NCBI GenBank assembly: GCA_002928535.1
Contig: PERG01000003.1
Location: forward strand, 1 to 64,000
Direction: 5' to 3'
DNA from: Methylotenera sp.
GTDB lineage: Bacteria; Pseudomonadota; Gammaproteobacteria; Burkholderiales; Methylophilaceae
Length of the DNA: 64,000 nucleotides
The notes under the pieces were generated by a model, which was not told where the DNA came from, did no database searches, and worked only from the letters and a program-made list of their open reading frames with translations. The position numbers and the translations under genes are program-made. Shown here piece after piece: positions 29,107-40,660 of this stretch (within the stretch, counting starts at the first letter, position 1; every line of letters starts with the position of its first letter).

Positions 29107-30072
29107 ATGCTGAAATTGCTTATTATTAAAACCTCTTCGCTAGGCGATGTCATCCATAACCTGCCTATCATTGCTGACATCCGCACACACTATAAAGAGA
29201 TCGAAATTGATTGGTTAGTAGAAGCTAGTTTTGCTGATATCCCTAAGTTGCATCCTGCTGTCAATGAGGTCATACCCATATCCATTCGGCAATGGCGAAA
29301 AGCACTTTTCAGCAAAAAGACCTGGCAGGATATTGGCGAATTAAAGCAACGCTTGGCCGCTAAACAATATGACATTGTGCTCGACAGCCAGGGTTTGCTA
29401 AAAAGTGCGTTGCTCGGAACTTTAGCCAATGGCAAAAAACATGGCTATGATCGAAGCTCTATCCGCGAGCCCATCGCCAGCCTGTTTTACCAGGTGAAGC
29501 ATACAGTTTCCCGTAAGCAGCACGCCGTAGCGCGCAACCGCACGTTGGCAGCTGCCACCTTTGGCTATAGCCTGCCCAGCCAGTTACCGGATTTCGGCAT
29601 TCAGGCGTCTGCTCATGTATCGGCAAATATTCCCTCGCCATATGTCATGGGATTACATGGCACTAGCCGTGACAGTAAACTATGGGAAACCGCCAGCTGG
29701 ATCAGCCTAGGCCAGGCCCTAGCCGAACGGCAATTGCATTTAGTATTACCCTGGTCAAATGAACAGGAGCTAAAACGTGCCAATTTTATTGCTTCCAAAC
29801 TTGCCAATGCTACTGTGCTGCCCAAACTCGGTATTGCGCAGTTAGCTTCTGTCATTAGCCAAGCAAAAGCAGCTATTGGAGTGGATACGGGCTTATCCCA
29901 TTTAGCGGCTGCACTGAACATACCTACCGTGGCGATTTACACGGACACTAACCCTACCTTAACCGGTGTTTGCCCGGGCGCTTATGCAAGGGCCATCAAT
30001 TTAGGCGGCATTCAACTATCGCCCTCTGTTAGCGAGGTTAGCGAAGCGCTTACACAAATCATTCAAAGCTAA
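29107..30072 (+). CDS. waaC: LPS heptosyltransferase I
   Basis: MLKLLIIKTSSLGDVIHNLPIIADI; GVDTGLSHLAAAL; ORF start moved from 28960 to 29107. Confidence 0.93.
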   Translation: MLKLLIIKTSSLGDVIHNLPIIADIRTHYKEIEIDWLVEASFADIPKLHPAVNEVIPISIRQWRKALFSKKTWQDIGELKQRLAAKQYDIVLDSQGLLKSALLGTLANGKKHGYDRSSIREPIASLFYQVKHTVSRKQHAVARNRTLAAATFGYSLPSQLPDFGIQASAHVSANIPSPYVMGLHGTSRDSKLWETASWISLGQALAERQLHLVLPWSNEQELKRANFIASKLANATVLPKLGIAQLASVISQAKAAIGVDTGLSHLAAALNIPTVAIYTDTNPTLTGVCPGAYARAINLGGIQLSPSVSEVSEALTQIIQS

Positions 30073-30121
30073 GTTAGAAATAGAGCAAAAACATAAACCC
30101 ACAATTATTTTGTGGTTTGGG

Positions 30122-30150
30122 CTTGAAAAGCTTTGCGCCTTCCCCCAAAT
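30122..30150 (+). promoter_or_regulatory. Predicted sigma32 promoter upstream of grpE
   Basis: CTTGAAA-N14-CCCCAAAT, close to heat-shock consensus CTTGAAA-N13/14-CCCCATNT. Confidence 0.75.
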
Positions 30151-30238
30151 TGAACTTATCACCGTTCAATCTACCAGATTAATTTACCGTCATTAACGAC
30201 TAAAACTTACAACTAATTAAAAGTTGAGTGAGGACTTT

Positions 30239-30796
30239 ATGCAACAACAAAACCCGACTAACGAAGAAGATACTCAGACAGAGACGCAGGAAACACAAGG
30301 GCTACAAAACGAGCAAGATCTACCCGAAAATGGTGCAGCCGGCTCGTTAGATGCACGTTTAGGTGAGCTTGAGACTCAATTAACCGAAGCTAAAGCGGCT
30401 GTACTCTATGTAAAAGCGGAAGGCGAGAACATTCGCCGTCGTGCGACGGAAGATATTGAAAAAGCCCGCAAATTCGCTTTAGAAAAATTTTCCAACGAAT
30501 TACTGGCTGTTAAAGACAGTCTGGATGCAGCCTTATTAATTGAAGCGACCGATGTGCAAAGCTACAAAGATGGCGTTGAACTCACGGCTAAACAGCTTAG
30601 CTCGGTATTCGATAAATTTAATATCGCAGAATTAAACCCGGTGGGCGAAAAATTCGATCCAAACAAACACCAGGCAATCAGTATGTTGGAAAGCGAAAAA
30701 GAACCAAATACGGTACTTACAGTATTGCAAAAAGGTTACACGCTGAATGACCGCGTGCTTCGTCCGGCCTTAGTGACTGTGGCAAAAGCAAAATAG
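30239..30796 (+). CDS. grpE: Nucleotide exchange factor GrpE
   Basis: [62 protein letters not shown]. Confidence 0.95.
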   Translation: MQQQNPTNEEDTQTETQETQGLQNEQDLPENGAAGSLDARLGELETQLTEAKAAVLYVKAEGENIRRRATEDIEKARKFALEKFSNELLAVKDSLDAALLIEATDVQSYKDGVELTAKQLSSVFDKFNIAELNPVGEKFDPNKHQAISMLESEKEPNTVLTVLQKGYTLNDRVLRPALVTVAKAK

Positions 30797-30827
30797 ATTT
30801 ATATCAAGCCCCTATCCTGAATAGGGA

Positions 30828-30855
30828 CTTGAAAACAAAAAAAATAGCCCAATGA
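30828..30855 (+). promoter_or_regulatory. Possible secondary sigma32 promoter upstream of dnaK
   Basis: CTTGAAA-N13-CCCAATGA. Confidence 0.4.
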
Positions 30856-30908
30856 TTAAGTCATTGGAAGTTAACCAAATTTGATGAATATAAAGTAAGG
30901 ATTACAAA

Positions 30909-32825
30909 ATGGGAAAAATTATCGGGATTGACTTAGGCACCACCAACTCATGCGTTGCTGTGATGGAAGGTGGCAAACCGCGTGTGATCGAAAACGCTGA
31001 AGGTGCACGTACCACCCCTTCAATTATTGCATATCAGGAAGATGGCGAAATTTTGGCGGGAGCTCCGGCAAAACGCCAGGCTGTAACCAACCCTAAAAAT
31101 ACACTTTACGCAGTGAAGCGTTTGATTGGCCGTCGTTTTGAAGAAAAAGAAGTGCAGAAAGACATTCAATTAATGCCTTACACCATTGCCAAAGCAGATA
31201 ACGGCGATGCATGGGTAGAAGTGCGCGGCCAAAAAATGGCACCGCCGCAAATCTCGGCTGAAGTGCTTCGTAAAATGAAGAAAACTGCTGAAGACTATTT
31301 GGGCGAAGAAGTAACTGAAGCCGTGATTACCGTGCCGGCTTATTTTAACGACAGCCAACGTCAAGCAACTAAAGATGCTGGCCGTATCGCTGGTCTGGAT
31401 GTTAAACGCATCATCAACGAACCAACTGCTGCTGCATTGGCATTTGGCCTTGATAAGCAAGAAGGTGATCGTAAAATCGCCGTATATGACTTAGGCGGCG
31501 GTACATTCGACGTTTCTATTATTGAAATTTCTACCATTGATGGCGAACACCAATTCGAAGTGTTATCGACCAATGGCGATACATTCCTGGGTGGTGAAGA
31601 CTTCGATAACCGTTTGATTGACTATTTAGCAGATGAATTCAAGAAAGAAAATGGCTTAGACCTGCGTAACGACTTACTGGCTAAACAACGCCTCAAAGAA
31701 GCCGCGGAAAAAGCCAAAATCGAGTTATCTGGCGCAACCCAAACTGAAGTGAACTTGCCGTATATCACAGCCGATGCAACAGGTCCTAAACACTTGGTCG
31801 TGAAAATCACCCGTGCAAAACTGGAATCTTTAGTGGATGACTTGATTGAGCGCACGATCGCCCCTTGTCGTACAGCGATTAAAGACGCCGGCGTGTCAAT
31901 TGATGACATCACTGATGTGATCTTGGTCGGCGGTCAAAGCCGTATGCCAAAAGTGCAAGAGAAAGTAAAAGAGATTTTCGGCAAAGAGCCACGTAAAGAT
32001 GTGAACCCTGATGAAGCCGTTGCCGTTGGTGCAGCAATCCAGGGCGGTGTGTTACAAGGCGACGTGAAAGACGTGTTATTACTTGACGTAACGCCATTGT
32101 CATTGGGTATCGAAACCCTGGGTGGCGTGATGACGAAACTCATCAAGAAAAATACCACGATCCCTACCAAGGCATCGCAAGTGTTCTCCACCGCCGATGA
32201 CAATCAAAATGCTGTGACCATTCAAGTGTTGCAAGGTGAGCGTGAAATGGCGTCTGGCAATAAGAGCTTGGGCCAATTCAACTTGAGCGACATTCCACCG
32301 GCGCCACGTGGCATTCCACAGATTGAAGTGACCTTCGACATCGATGCCAACGGTATCTTGCACGTGTCTGCTAAAGACAAAGCAACCGGTAAAGAGAACA
32401 AGATTACGATCAAAGCAAACAGCGGTTTGTCTGAAGCGGAAATTCAGCAGATGGAAGAAGACGCAGTGAAATACGCTGAAGAAGACCGTAAATTGCGCGA
32501 GTTGGTTGACGCCCGCAATGCCGCAGATGGCATGGTGCACTCAGTGAAAAAATCGTTAACTGAACACGGCGATAAATTAGATGCATCTGAAAAAGAAGCG
32601 ATCGAAAATGCGCTGAAAGACGTTGAAGAAGCCATGAAAGCCGACGACAAAGACGCTATCGAAGCAAAAACCAATGCCTTGATGGAAGCTTCGCAAAAAT
32701 TGGGTGAAAAGGTTTATGCTGAACAACAGGCACAAGCGAATACTGAAAGTGCGCAGCCACAAGGCGAGAAAACGGTAGATGCGGAAGTGGTTGATGCTGA
32801 GTTTGAAGAAGTGAAAAAAGACTAA
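30909..32825 (+). CDS. dnaK: Chaperone protein DnaK
   Basis: [22 protein letters not shown]; full-length Hsp70, 638 aa. Confidence 0.99.
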   Translation: MGKIIGIDLGTTNSCVAVMEGGKPRVIENAEGARTTPSIIAYQEDGEILAGAPAKRQAVTNPKNTLYAVKRLIGRRFEEKEVQKDIQLMPYTIAKADNGDAWVEVRGQKMAPPQISAEVLRKMKKTAEDYLGEEVTEAVITVPAYFNDSQRQATKDAGRIAGLDVKRIINEPTAAALAFGLDKQEGDRKIAVYDLGGGTFDVSIIEISTIDGEHQFEVLSTNGDTFLGGEDFDNRLIDYLADEFKKENGLDLRNDLLAKQRLKEAAEKAKIELSGATQTEVNLPYITADATGPKHLVVKITRAKLESLVDDLIERTIAPCRTAIKDAGVSIDDITDVILVGGQSRMPKVQEKVKEIFGKEPRKDVNPDEAVAVGAAIQGGVLQGDVKDVLLLDVTPLSLGIETLGGVMTKLIKKNTTIPTKASQVFSTADDNQNAVTIQVLQGEREMASGNKSLGQFNLSDIPPAPRGIPQIEVTFDIDANGILHVSAKDKATGKENKITIKANSGLSEAEIQQMEEDAVKYAEEDRKLRELVDARNAADGMVHSVKKSLTEHGDKLDASEKEAIENALKDVEEAMKADDKDAIEAKTNALMEASQKLGEKVYAEQQAQANTESAQPQGEKTVDAEVVDAEFEEVKKD

Positions 32826-32876
32826 TTTCTTAGCGATGTAAGTTAGCAATGTGCAATACTTTGTGCTAAAAAGATG

Positions 32877-32900
32877 AAAGCCACGACCTTCGTGGCTTTT
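32877..32900 (+). terminator. Hairpin between dnaK and dnaJ (terminator or attenuator)
   Basis: AAAGCCACGA-CCT-TCGTGGCTTTT. Confidence 0.65.
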
Positions 32901-32946
32901 GTCTGTGACTAACTGTATGGTTCACTTTCAAGTATTTGGATAAAAA

Positions 32947-34080
32947 ATGGCTGCCAAAAAAGACTATTACGAGATATTGGGCGTTAATAAAGACGCTTCC
33001 AGTGAGGATATCAAAAAATCCTATCGCAAACTGGCGATGAAGTACCACCCTGATCGCAACCCGGATAACCCTAAAGCGGAAGAGCAATTCAAAGAGGCAA
33101 AAGAAGCCTATGAAATGCTAACCGATGAGCAAAAACGGGCGGCTTATGATCAATATGGTCATGCCGGTGTAGACCCTAGCATGGCAAGTAGTGGTGGCGG
33201 TTTTGGCGGCGCAGGCTTCGGCGATGCATTTGGTGATATCTTCGGTGATATTTTCGGTGGCGGAGCGCGCGGCGGTCAGCGTAACAATGTCTATCGTGGT
33301 GCGGATTTGCGTTACAACATGGAAATTTCGCTGGAAGATGCAGCCAAAGGTACTGAAACCAAAATCCGTATTCCAGTGCAAGCCAAATGCGAAACCTGTA
33401 ATGGTTCTGGTGCTAAACCTGGTAAATCGCCAGTCACTTGTGGTACCTGCGGTGGCCAAGGCCAAGTCCGTATGCAACAAGGTTTCTTCTCAGTGCAGCA
33501 AACCTGTCCGAAATGTCATGGTGGCGGCAAAACCATCAAAGAAGAAGATAAATGTGGCACTTGCCACGGTGCAGGCCGCGTTAAATTGAACAAAACGCTA
33601 TCCGTCAAAATTCCAGCCGGCGTGGATGAAGGCGACCGCATTCGTTTATCCGGTGAAGGTGAAGCCGGCGTGAATGGCGGCCCTACCGGCGACTTATACG
33701 TTGTCGTGCATTTAAAACCACATGAAATCTTCCAACGTGATGGCGGCAACCTGCATTGCGAAATGCCCATCAGCTTTAGTACTGCTGCATTGGGTGGGGA
33801 AATTGAAGTACCTACTTTAGGCGGTTCTGCCAAAATGAAGATTCCGGCAGAAACACAAACCGGTGGCGTATTTAGATTGAAAGGCAAAGGCATCAAGCCC
33901 CTGCGTCAATCTGAGCATGGTGACCTAATGGTGCATGTGGTGGTAGAAACTCCGGTGAAATTGACCGAAAAACAGAAAGAGTTATTACGTGAGTTTGAAA
34001 TCAGTACCCAAGCAGACTCCGGGAAACACAGTCCGCGTAATAAATCGTGGATGGATAAGGTAAAAGGTTTTTTTGAATAA
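32947..34080 (+). CDS. dnaJ: Chaperone protein DnaJ
   Basis: J-domain with HPD, G/F-rich linker, four CxxCxGxG zinc repeats. Confidence 0.99.
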   Translation: MAAKKDYYEILGVNKDASSEDIKKSYRKLAMKYHPDRNPDNPKAEEQFKEAKEAYEMLTDEQKRAAYDQYGHAGVDPSMASSGGGFGGAGFGDAFGDIFGDIFGGGARGGQRNNVYRGADLRYNMEISLEDAAKGTETKIRIPVQAKCETCNGSGAKPGKSPVTCGTCGGQGQVRMQQGFFSVQQTCPKCHGGGKTIKEEDKCGTCHGAGRVKLNKTLSVKIPAGVDEGDRIRLSGEGEAGVNGGPTGDLYVVVHLKPHEIFQRDGGNLHCEMPISFSTAALGGEIEVPTLGGSAKMKIPAETQTGGVFRLKGKGIKPLRQSEHGDLMVHVVVETPVKLTEKQKELLREFEISTQADSGKHSPRNKSWMDKVKGFFE

Positions 34081-34105
34081 ATCAAAATCACTCGGCTTAA
34101 AAAAT

Positions 34106-34130
34106 AAACTCCCGTCATGGGAGTTTTATT
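34106..34130 (+). terminator. Rho-independent terminator after dnaJ
   Basis: AAACTCCC-GTCAT-GGGAGTTTTATTTTT. Confidence 0.8.
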
Positions 34131-34157
34131 TTTGGCGATAACTGAGCATTAGAATCC

Positions 34158-34415
34158 TTAGTCTTTAACGTTACTTTCCAAGGATTCCAATATGGCCTGG
34201 AGCTCTAACGTGCTGTTAGTAAAATCTTCATAAAGGTGACCAGTACCCCGCGCATACCAGTAACGGCTATTCCAGGCATCACCTTCAATTTTATGCAGTA
34301 CTGCATGAATCCAGTTTGCCGTGCCATCGCTATATTCTTGCGCAATATTATGGGCCGTATGCCAGTCGCCTTTAAGTGCTGCTTCTACTGCTGCTTTAAG
34401 CTCAAGCTGATTCAT
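34158..34415 (-). CDS. Conserved-looking hypothetical protein
   Basis: [46 protein letters not shown]...; overlaps end of upstream GIY-YIG gene. Confidence 0.7.
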   Translation of the reverse strand: MNQLELKAAVEAALKGDWHTAHNIAQEYSDGTANWIHAVLHKIEGDAWNSRYWYARGTGHLYEDFTNSTLELQAILESLESNVKD

Positions 34416-34668
34416 GGGAATAGCCTTCATCAAAATACCTCAGCTTTTGATTTCTCGGCAAACTTTTCAATTGTGCTTCTGCCACGCTTGCAGCCGAGCG
34501 ATCCACATAAGCTTTAGAAGCCAGCACTTTTACTGGCGGGTTTGCCCGGGTATAACGTGCACCTTTCCCAGCTACATGGGCTTCGAACCTGGACTCAAGA
34601 TTATTGGTAATGCCGGCATAATACGCACCGTTTTTGCACTCCAGTAAATAAAGCACCCAGGTCATCAT
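34402..34668 (-). CDS. GIY-YIG nuclease superfamily protein (YhbQ-like)
   Basis: [37 protein letters not shown]. Confidence 0.92.
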   Translation of the reverse strand: MMTWVLYLLECKNGAYYAGITNNLESRFEAHVAGKGARYTRANPPVKVLASKAYVDRSAASVAEAQLKSLPRNQKLRYFDEGYSHESA

Positions 34669-34692
34669 TTAAGTAACGGATGGTATGTGAAT

Positions 34693-35082
34693 TTAATAAG
34701 TACCAGCTTGAATAAACTCAACTTTATAACCATCCGGATCTTCTACAAAGGCAATGACAGTCTTGCCATGCATCATGGGTCCTGCTTCACGGATGACTTT
34801 GCCACCTGACTGCTTTACTTTTTCACAGGCAGCATAGGCATCATCTACTTCAAGTGCGATATGGCCGTAAGCCTTGCCCATGTCATAGCTTTCCACACCA
34901 TAGTTATAAGTCAGCTCAAGTACGGTATGACTAGTTTCCGGTCCGTAGCCTACAAATGCCAGCGTAAATTTTCCGTCAGGATAATCCTGATGCCGCAGCA
35001 CTTGCATGCCTAGCACCTCCGTATAGAACTTGATAGAGCGTTCTAAATTACCCACGCGAAGCATGGTATGTAACATGCGCAT
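34693..35082 (-). CDS. gloA: Lactoylglutathione lyase (glyoxalase I)
   Basis: [44 protein letters not shown]. Confidence 0.96.
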   Translation of the reverse strand: MRMLHTMLRVGNLERSIKFYTEVLGMQVLRHQDYPDGKFTLAFVGYGPETSHTVLELTYNYGVESYDMGKAYGHIALEVDDAYAACEKVKQSGGKVIREAGPMMHGKTVIAFVEDPDGYKVEFIQAGTY

Positions 35083-35103
35083 ATTGATATCCTTTTACTC
35101 GAT

Positions 35104-35476
<373 letters not shown>

Positions 35477-35487
35477 TACAAATTTCA

Positions 35488-36030
35488 TTATTTTTCATGC
35501 GTTAACTTTTGCTTGATGGCTTGTTCAATCACCGGTGAAACGAAAGCATGGATATCACCGCCTAGGGTAGCCACTTCTCGAACCAGGCTTGAAGAAATAA
35601 ACATAAACTGTTCTGCCGGTGTCAGGAATAAAGTCTCAAATTGCGGATATAGCTTGCGGTTCATGCCAGCTAACTGAAATTCGTATTCAAAATCTGCAGT
35701 AGCGCGTAAGCCGCGAATCACCATCTGTGCGTTCTGGGTTTGGACAAATTGCATGAGCAATCCGGAAAAGCCGATGACTTCTACATTATCCAGGTTCTTA
35801 AACACAGCTTTAGCATGGCTGACGCGTTCTTCAAGACTGAACATGGTTTTTTTATTGGTATTGCTCGCCACTGCAACAATCACCTTAGGAAATAAACTGG
35901 CGGCACGATGCACCAAATCCTCATGGCCTAATGTCACTGGGTCAAATGTGCCAGGGTAGACAACTTTGAGGGCGCTATGAGGCATTGAAATAGTGGGCGT
36001 TGGAATAATATGCGGTGAGGAATCAGTCAT
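35488..36030 (-). CDS. coaD: Pantetheine-phosphate adenylyltransferase
   Basis: VVYPGTFDPVTLGHEDLVHRAASLF; FISSSLVREVATLGGDIHAFVSP. Confidence 0.95.
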   Translation of the reverse strand: MTDSSPHIIPTPTISMPHSALKVVYPGTFDPVTLGHEDLVHRAASLFPKVIVAVASNTNKKTMFSLEERVSHAKAVFKNLDNVEVIGFSGLLMQFVQTQNAQMVIRGLRATADFEYEFQLAGMNRKLYPQFETLFLTPAEQFMFISSSLVREVATLGGDIHAFVSPVIEQAIKQKLTHEK

Positions 36031-36604
36031 GGCTCGATTTTAGCAGATGATAAAAAACATTGCCCGCTTTGCCGGCTTTAGTCACTTGCCAGTCCACTTC
36101 GGGTTGCAATGCATATTCAGCTTCCACATAGATCACCCCGTCCTGCTGCAAGTGTGGTTTGAGTAAAGGCAGCAGCTTGGGCAGCCATTGTAGATTGTAA
36201 GGCGGGTCGAGAAATATCAGGCTGAAACGCTGCTGATTGTTGGCAAGAAACTGCACTGCATCCTGTTGGTAGACTTGTGCTTGCGTAGCGTTTAATAAGC
36301 GTTTGTTTTCCAGTAAGGCTTGGAAAGCAGCGGGTGCTTTTTCCACCAAAGTCACGGTGCTGGCGCCACGGGACAGGGCTTCAAAGCCCATCACCCCCGT
36401 GCCTGCAAATAAATCCAGGCAGTTTTGTCCGGTAAGGTCCTGACCCAGCCAATTGAACAAAGTCTGGCGCACGCGATCCGGCGTTGGACGCAGGCCTGCC
36501 ACATCAGGAAATTTCAAGATACGACTGCGCCATTCCCCGGCGTTAATACGTACGCTATTAAGTTTTTTCTGTGCAGCGTGAGCCAATGCAAACCTAATGG
36601 ACAA
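36023..36604 (-). CDS. rsmD: 16S rRNA (guanine966-N2)-methyltransferase
   Basis: RINAGEWRSRILKFPDVAGLRPTPDRVRQTLFNWL; LDLFAGTGVMGFEALSRGA; LIFLDPPY. Confidence 0.95.
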   Translation of the reverse strand: MSIRFALAHAAQKKLNSVRINAGEWRSRILKFPDVAGLRPTPDRVRQTLFNWLGQDLTGQNCLDLFAGTGVMGFEALSRGASTVTLVEKAPAAFQALLENKRLLNATQAQVYQQDAVQFLANNQQRFSLIFLDPPYNLQWLPKLLPLLKPHLQQDGVIYVEAEYALQPEVDWQVTKAGKAGNVFYHLLKSSHD

Positions 36605-36687
36605 AATAAAATATTATTTTACTATGACTGCAGGCACACCCCGGACTTTTAGTGCAAAAACCTAATGTGGATATTTGCTGAAATAGC

Positions 36688-38013
36688 TTATTTGGCGTTC
36701 ACATCCCCGACAATCACTGTGACAAAGTTTTCGGGTTTAATCCGACGGTTAAACGCATCTTTAATCTGGGCCGTAGTGACTTTTGCAACGTTAGCGTTAT
36801 ATTCATCCAGATAATTCAGCGGCAATTTATAAAAACCAATCACCGCTAGGTAATCAAGAATCTTGCTATTGCTATCGATACGCATAGGAAAGCCGCCGAT
36901 GATATTGGCTTTTGCCGCTTTCAGTTCAGCCTCTGTCACTCCTTTTTTTAGAAATTTGTCTAAGGTTTCATTCACCAATTGAATCGCGTCTTGTGCCTGT
37001 TCTTTTTTAGTTTGCAAGCCAATCTGGAACGGGCCTAACTCGCCCATGGGCATAAAATAACTATATACGCTATAGACCAAGCCACGTTTTTCACGCACTT
37101 CCTCCGTTAAGCGTGAGACAAAACCACCGCCCCCGAGAATGTAATTACCCACATACAAAGGAAACAGATCTGGATCACCGCGCTTAATGCCGGGATAACC
37201 CAGGAGGATGTGTGATTGCGAAGCCGGATGGGCGATGCGCTGTTCCACAGCTTTTGCCGGCAAAGCTACACTCGCGATCGGCATTGGAGTAGCAGATTGT
37301 GGCATGCCACTCACCAGGCTTTCCGCAATCTGGTTGGCTTGATCACGCGTTAAGTCACCTATCATGGCAATCACTGAGCTTTGGGCGCTGTAGTATTGAG
37401 TATAAAAGGTTTGCAAGTCTTCACGCTTAATCTTGGTGACTGTGTCGATCTCACCACTTTCATCGAGGCTATACGGATGCATGCCATACATGGCTTTCAT
37501 AAACGCGCGGTTACCAATACTTTCCGGCTGAGTGGCAGCTTCCTGCAAACCGGAAATAATGCGGGCCTTTTCGCGGCTCAACACACTTTCAGGAAAGTCC
37601 GGCTTCTGCAGGATTTTGGTAAATACATCCAGCGCTTGTTTTTGCTCACGCGCACTGCTTAATGTTCGAAGCTTAAAAGCCGCACGATCTGTATCGAACT
37701 CACCCCCTAAAACTGCGCCTACATCCGCGAGCTGATTTGAAATCGCTTCATCACTCAAGCCTGCAGCGCCTAATGTCATCATGTAACGCGTAATGCCGGC
37801 AACACCAGATTTGTCGGCGGTATCGCGAGAACTCCCTGCTGGGAAATTCACGCTAACATCGACAATCGGCAAATCATGGTTTTCAACAAAATACACATGG
37901 GCGCCGGTGCTGGTTTGCCAATGCTGAATATTAACGGCCGCATGTGCGGTTAAATGCATCACAAATAACAACAAGGTCAACAGTAATCGATTTTTAATAT
38001 TAGATTGGTTCAT
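36688..38013 (-). CDS. M16-family peptidase (likely non-catalytic partner)
   Basis: M16 fold sequence without an HxxEH motif; paired with the neighbouring catalytic M16 gene. Confidence 0.9.
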   Translation of the reverse strand: MNQSNIKNRLLLTLLLFVMHLTAHAAVNIQHWQTSTGAHVYFVENHDLPIVDVSVNFPAGSSRDTADKSGVAGITRYMMTLGAAGLSDEAISNQLADVGAVLGGEFDTDRAAFKLRTLSSAREQKQALDVFTKILQKPDFPESVLSREKARIISGLQEAATQPESIGNRAFMKAMYGMHPYSLDESGEIDTVTKIKREDLQTFYTQYYSAQSSVIAMIGDLTRDQANQIAESLVSGMPQSATPMPIASVALPAKAVEQRIAHPASQSHILLGYPGIKRGDPDLFPLYVGNYILGGGGFVSRLTEEVREKRGLVYSVYSYFMPMGELGPFQIGLQTKKEQAQDAIQLVNETLDKFLKKGVTEAELKAAKANIIGGFPMRIDSNSKILDYLAVIGFYKLPLNYLDEYNANVAKVTTAQIKDAFNRRIKPENFVTVIVGDVNAK

Positions 38014-38052
38014 GTAGTTTCACTCATTTAGTCATGGCAAAGGGTAGCAGCA

Positions 38053-39423
38053 TTAATGGCTATGCGGCTGTCCTTGCGGTTTGGCGTTCGGGTCCAAAGG
38101 CTGGGGATCCAAGGTGGCGATCGTTAAGTTGTCTTTAACCAGGTATTTCTTCGCTACCGCTTGTACCTGTTCAGGCGTGACGGCACGCAATTTATCCGGG
38201 TAATCCAAAATAATTTGCCATGGGAAGCCAGTTGTTTCTATTGTGCCCAACTGCATGGCCTGATAAAACATCGAATCACGTTGATAAACATCCGCAGCAA
38301 TGACGCCTGCTTTAACCCGATCCAACTCTTCTTTGGTCACGCCGGATTGTTTAATATTTTCAATCTGCTGCAGAATTGCCGCTTCAAGTTCAATTACAGT
38401 TTTACCTTCACTTGGTGTGCCATCCAGCTCAAACAAGCTTTGGCGGCTGCGTGACAAAATGTCGTAACCCGCACTAGCGTCAATAGCTAACTGGGTCTCG
38501 CGTACCAGCTTTTGGTTTAAACGTGCAGAAGGATTGCCACTCAACACGCCGGCCAATACTTCCAAAGCATAAGGCTCCCAATCTGATTCAGGGGTTTGGA
38601 GTGCCGGTACATGGTAGCCCATCAGTAAATACGGCAATTTTGCCGGTGCTTTGACGATTACGCGGCGTTCACCAATTTGCGCTGGCTCAGTCTGTGGTTT
38701 ACGCACGGGCAGTTTTTTAGCTTTGATTTTGCCAAAATACTGCTGCGCCAGTCTGTAAACTTCCTGGGCTTTCACATCTCCAACGACCACCAGCGTGGCA
38801 TTATTAGGGGCGTACCAGTTGTGGTACCACTCGCGCGCATCTTCAACCGTCATATTCTCCAGGTCATTCATGAAGCCAACCACTGGGCGTGAATAAGGAT
38901 GGGCACGATAAACCGTTCCTTGAAAAGCTTCATTAACTTTGGATTGAGGTTTATCCTCAGTACGCCAACGGCGCTCTTCCATGACCACTTTAATTTCTTT
39001 GGCGAACTCTTCTTTGGTTAACTGCAGGTTCACCATACGGTCCGCCTCTAACTTAAAAGCAAGCGGTAGTTTGGATTTCTCCAACTGCTGGAAATAGCAC
39101 GTGTAGTCGGTGCCAGTAAAAGCGTTTTCTTTGCCGCCAGCCGCGGCAATCTGGCGTGAGAATTGTCCGGCTTTTACTTGCTTGGTGCCTTTGAACATCA
39201 TATGTTCAAGTACGTGCGCAACGCCGGTTTTACCATTCACTTCATCAATACTGCCCGCGCGGTACCAAAGTTGCGACACCACGACAGGTGAACGATGGTC
39301 TTCCTGTACGATAAGTTTTAACCCATTTTTGAGCTTAAATTCTTCTATTTTTGCTTGTGCTGTGATTGAGTAGAGACAGGGTAGCAAAGCACAAACGAGC
39401 AATAATTTTTTTATGATGGACAT
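38053..39423 (-). CDS. M16-family zinc metallopeptidase
   Basis: GVAHVLEHMMFKGTK contains HxxEH (HVLEH). Confidence 0.94.
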   Translation of the reverse strand: MSIIKKLLLVCALLPCLYSITAQAKIEEFKLKNGLKLIVQEDHRSPVVVSQLWYRAGSIDEVNGKTGVAHVLEHMMFKGTKQVKAGQFSRQIAAAGGKENAFTGTDYTCYFQQLEKSKLPLAFKLEADRMVNLQLTKEEFAKEIKVVMEERRWRTEDKPQSKVNEAFQGTVYRAHPYSRPVVGFMNDLENMTVEDAREWYHNWYAPNNATLVVVGDVKAQEVYRLAQQYFGKIKAKKLPVRKPQTEPAQIGERRVIVKAPAKLPYLLMGYHVPALQTPESDWEPYALEVLAGVLSGNPSARLNQKLVRETQLAIDASAGYDILSRSRQSLFELDGTPSEGKTVIELEAAILQQIENIKQSGVTKEELDRVKAGVIAADVYQRDSMFYQAMQLGTIETTGFPWQIILDYPDKLRAVTPEQVQAVAKKYLVKDNLTIATLDPQPLDPNAKPQGQPHSH

Positions 39424-39641
39424 ATTTAATCTATTTAATGTGTTTAACGAGACAGGCTAAGCATATACCTAGCCACAGACCCAAAGTATAAGGATTTAGT
39501 TCTGTGCAGTTATGCAACTTAAACTTACCGCACTGAGACTTACTATTTATTAGCGTCAATCGATGGCAGTTATCAGCAAATCCAAGCGCGCAAGCTAGCA
39601 AGTTTACGCTAAAATACAATCATTCCAACCCACACTTAATT

Positions 39642-40601
39642 ATGTTTAACCTCTTTAAAAAAAACCCTGCTGCTGAACAGTCCCCTAATCCTCAACCCAG
39701 CTTTACCGAGCGCCTCAAACAAGGTTTAGCGAAAACACGCAAGCAATTTGGTAGTCAAGTTGCTGGCCTATTCAATGGCGGCAAAATTGATGCTGAAGTG
39801 TATGAGGAACTAGAAACCATATTACTTACGTCAGATGTCGGCGTGAATGCCACTGCTAATCTTTTAGCTGATATCAAAACCCGCGTAAAAAGACAAAACC
39901 TAGATGACACAGCACAACTCAAAATTGCATTGAAAGAGTCGTTAACTGATCTGTTATTGCCTTTACAGAAACCGTTGCTCACTGAGCAACATCGCCCATT
40001 TGTCATTATGCTGGCAGGTGTAAACGGCGCAGGCAAAACCACCACCATTGGCAAGTTAGCCCATGCATTTCAAGCGCAAGGTAAATCAGTGCTGATCGCA
40101 GCAGGCGATACTTTTAGGGCCGCAGCGCGTGAACAACTACAAGTTTGGGGCGAACGTAATAATGTACATGTAGTATCACAAACCAGTGGCGATCCTGCCG
40201 CGGTCATGTTTGATGCCATCAATTCCGCACGGGCCAAAAATATTGATATCGTATTAGCAGATACTGCCGGCCGCTTGCCTACGCAGATGCACCTTATGGA
40301 AGAAATTGCCAAGGTAAAACGCGTGATGGATAAAGCATTACCCGGTGCGCCACATGAAGTGTTGTTGGTGCTGGATGCCAATACCGGCCAGAATGCTGTA
40401 ACGCAGGTTAAAACATTTGACGATGCCTTGGGCGTAACAGGTTTAGTGCTTAGCAAGCTTGATGGCACAGCTAAGGGTGGCGTCATTGCAGCGATTGCCG
40501 AAGCAAGACCAATCCCCATTCGGTATATTGGCATTGGCGAGGCTATTGACGATTTACGGCCTTTTAAAGTCGAGGAATTTGTTGATGCCATGTTCGATTA
40601 A
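39642..40601 (+). CDS. ftsY: Signal recognition particle receptor FtsY
   Basis: GVNGAGKTTTIGKLAHAF; AAGDTFRAAAREQLQVWGERN; DTAGRLPTQMHLMEE. Confidence 0.97.
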   Translation: MFNLFKKNPAAEQSPNPQPSFTERLKQGLAKTRKQFGSQVAGLFNGGKIDAEVYEELETILLTSDVGVNATANLLADIKTRVKRQNLDDTAQLKIALKESLTDLLLPLQKPLLTEQHRPFVIMLAGVNGAGKTTTIGKLAHAFQAQGKSVLIAAGDTFRAAAREQLQVWGERNNVHVVSQTSGDPAAVMFDAINSARAKNIDIVLADTAGRLPTQMHLMEEIAKVKRVMDKALPGAPHEVLLVLDANTGQNAVTQVKTFDDALGVTGLVLSKLDGTAKGGVIAAIAEARPIPIRYIGIGEAIDDLRPFKVEEFVDAMFD

Positions 40602-40660
40602 TGCATGAGTAACTAAGTCCGACACACTTTATGGATCAAGATTAACGATACAATGCCAAC

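Noticed and set aside
30810-30826. CCCTAT-CCTGA-ATAGGG hairpin between grpE and dnaK as a terminator
   Set aside because: Short stem and no following U tract; more likely mRNA processing or chance.
31170-32849. Multiple minus-strand ORFs of 63-146 aa antisense to dnaK
   Set aside because: Classic antisense open frames caused by dnaK codon bias; dnaK is unambiguous on the plus strand and these show no recognisable domains or SD context.
33118-33896. Antisense ORFs within dnaJ
   Set aside because: Shadow ORFs of the Gly/Cys-rich dnaJ coding sequence.
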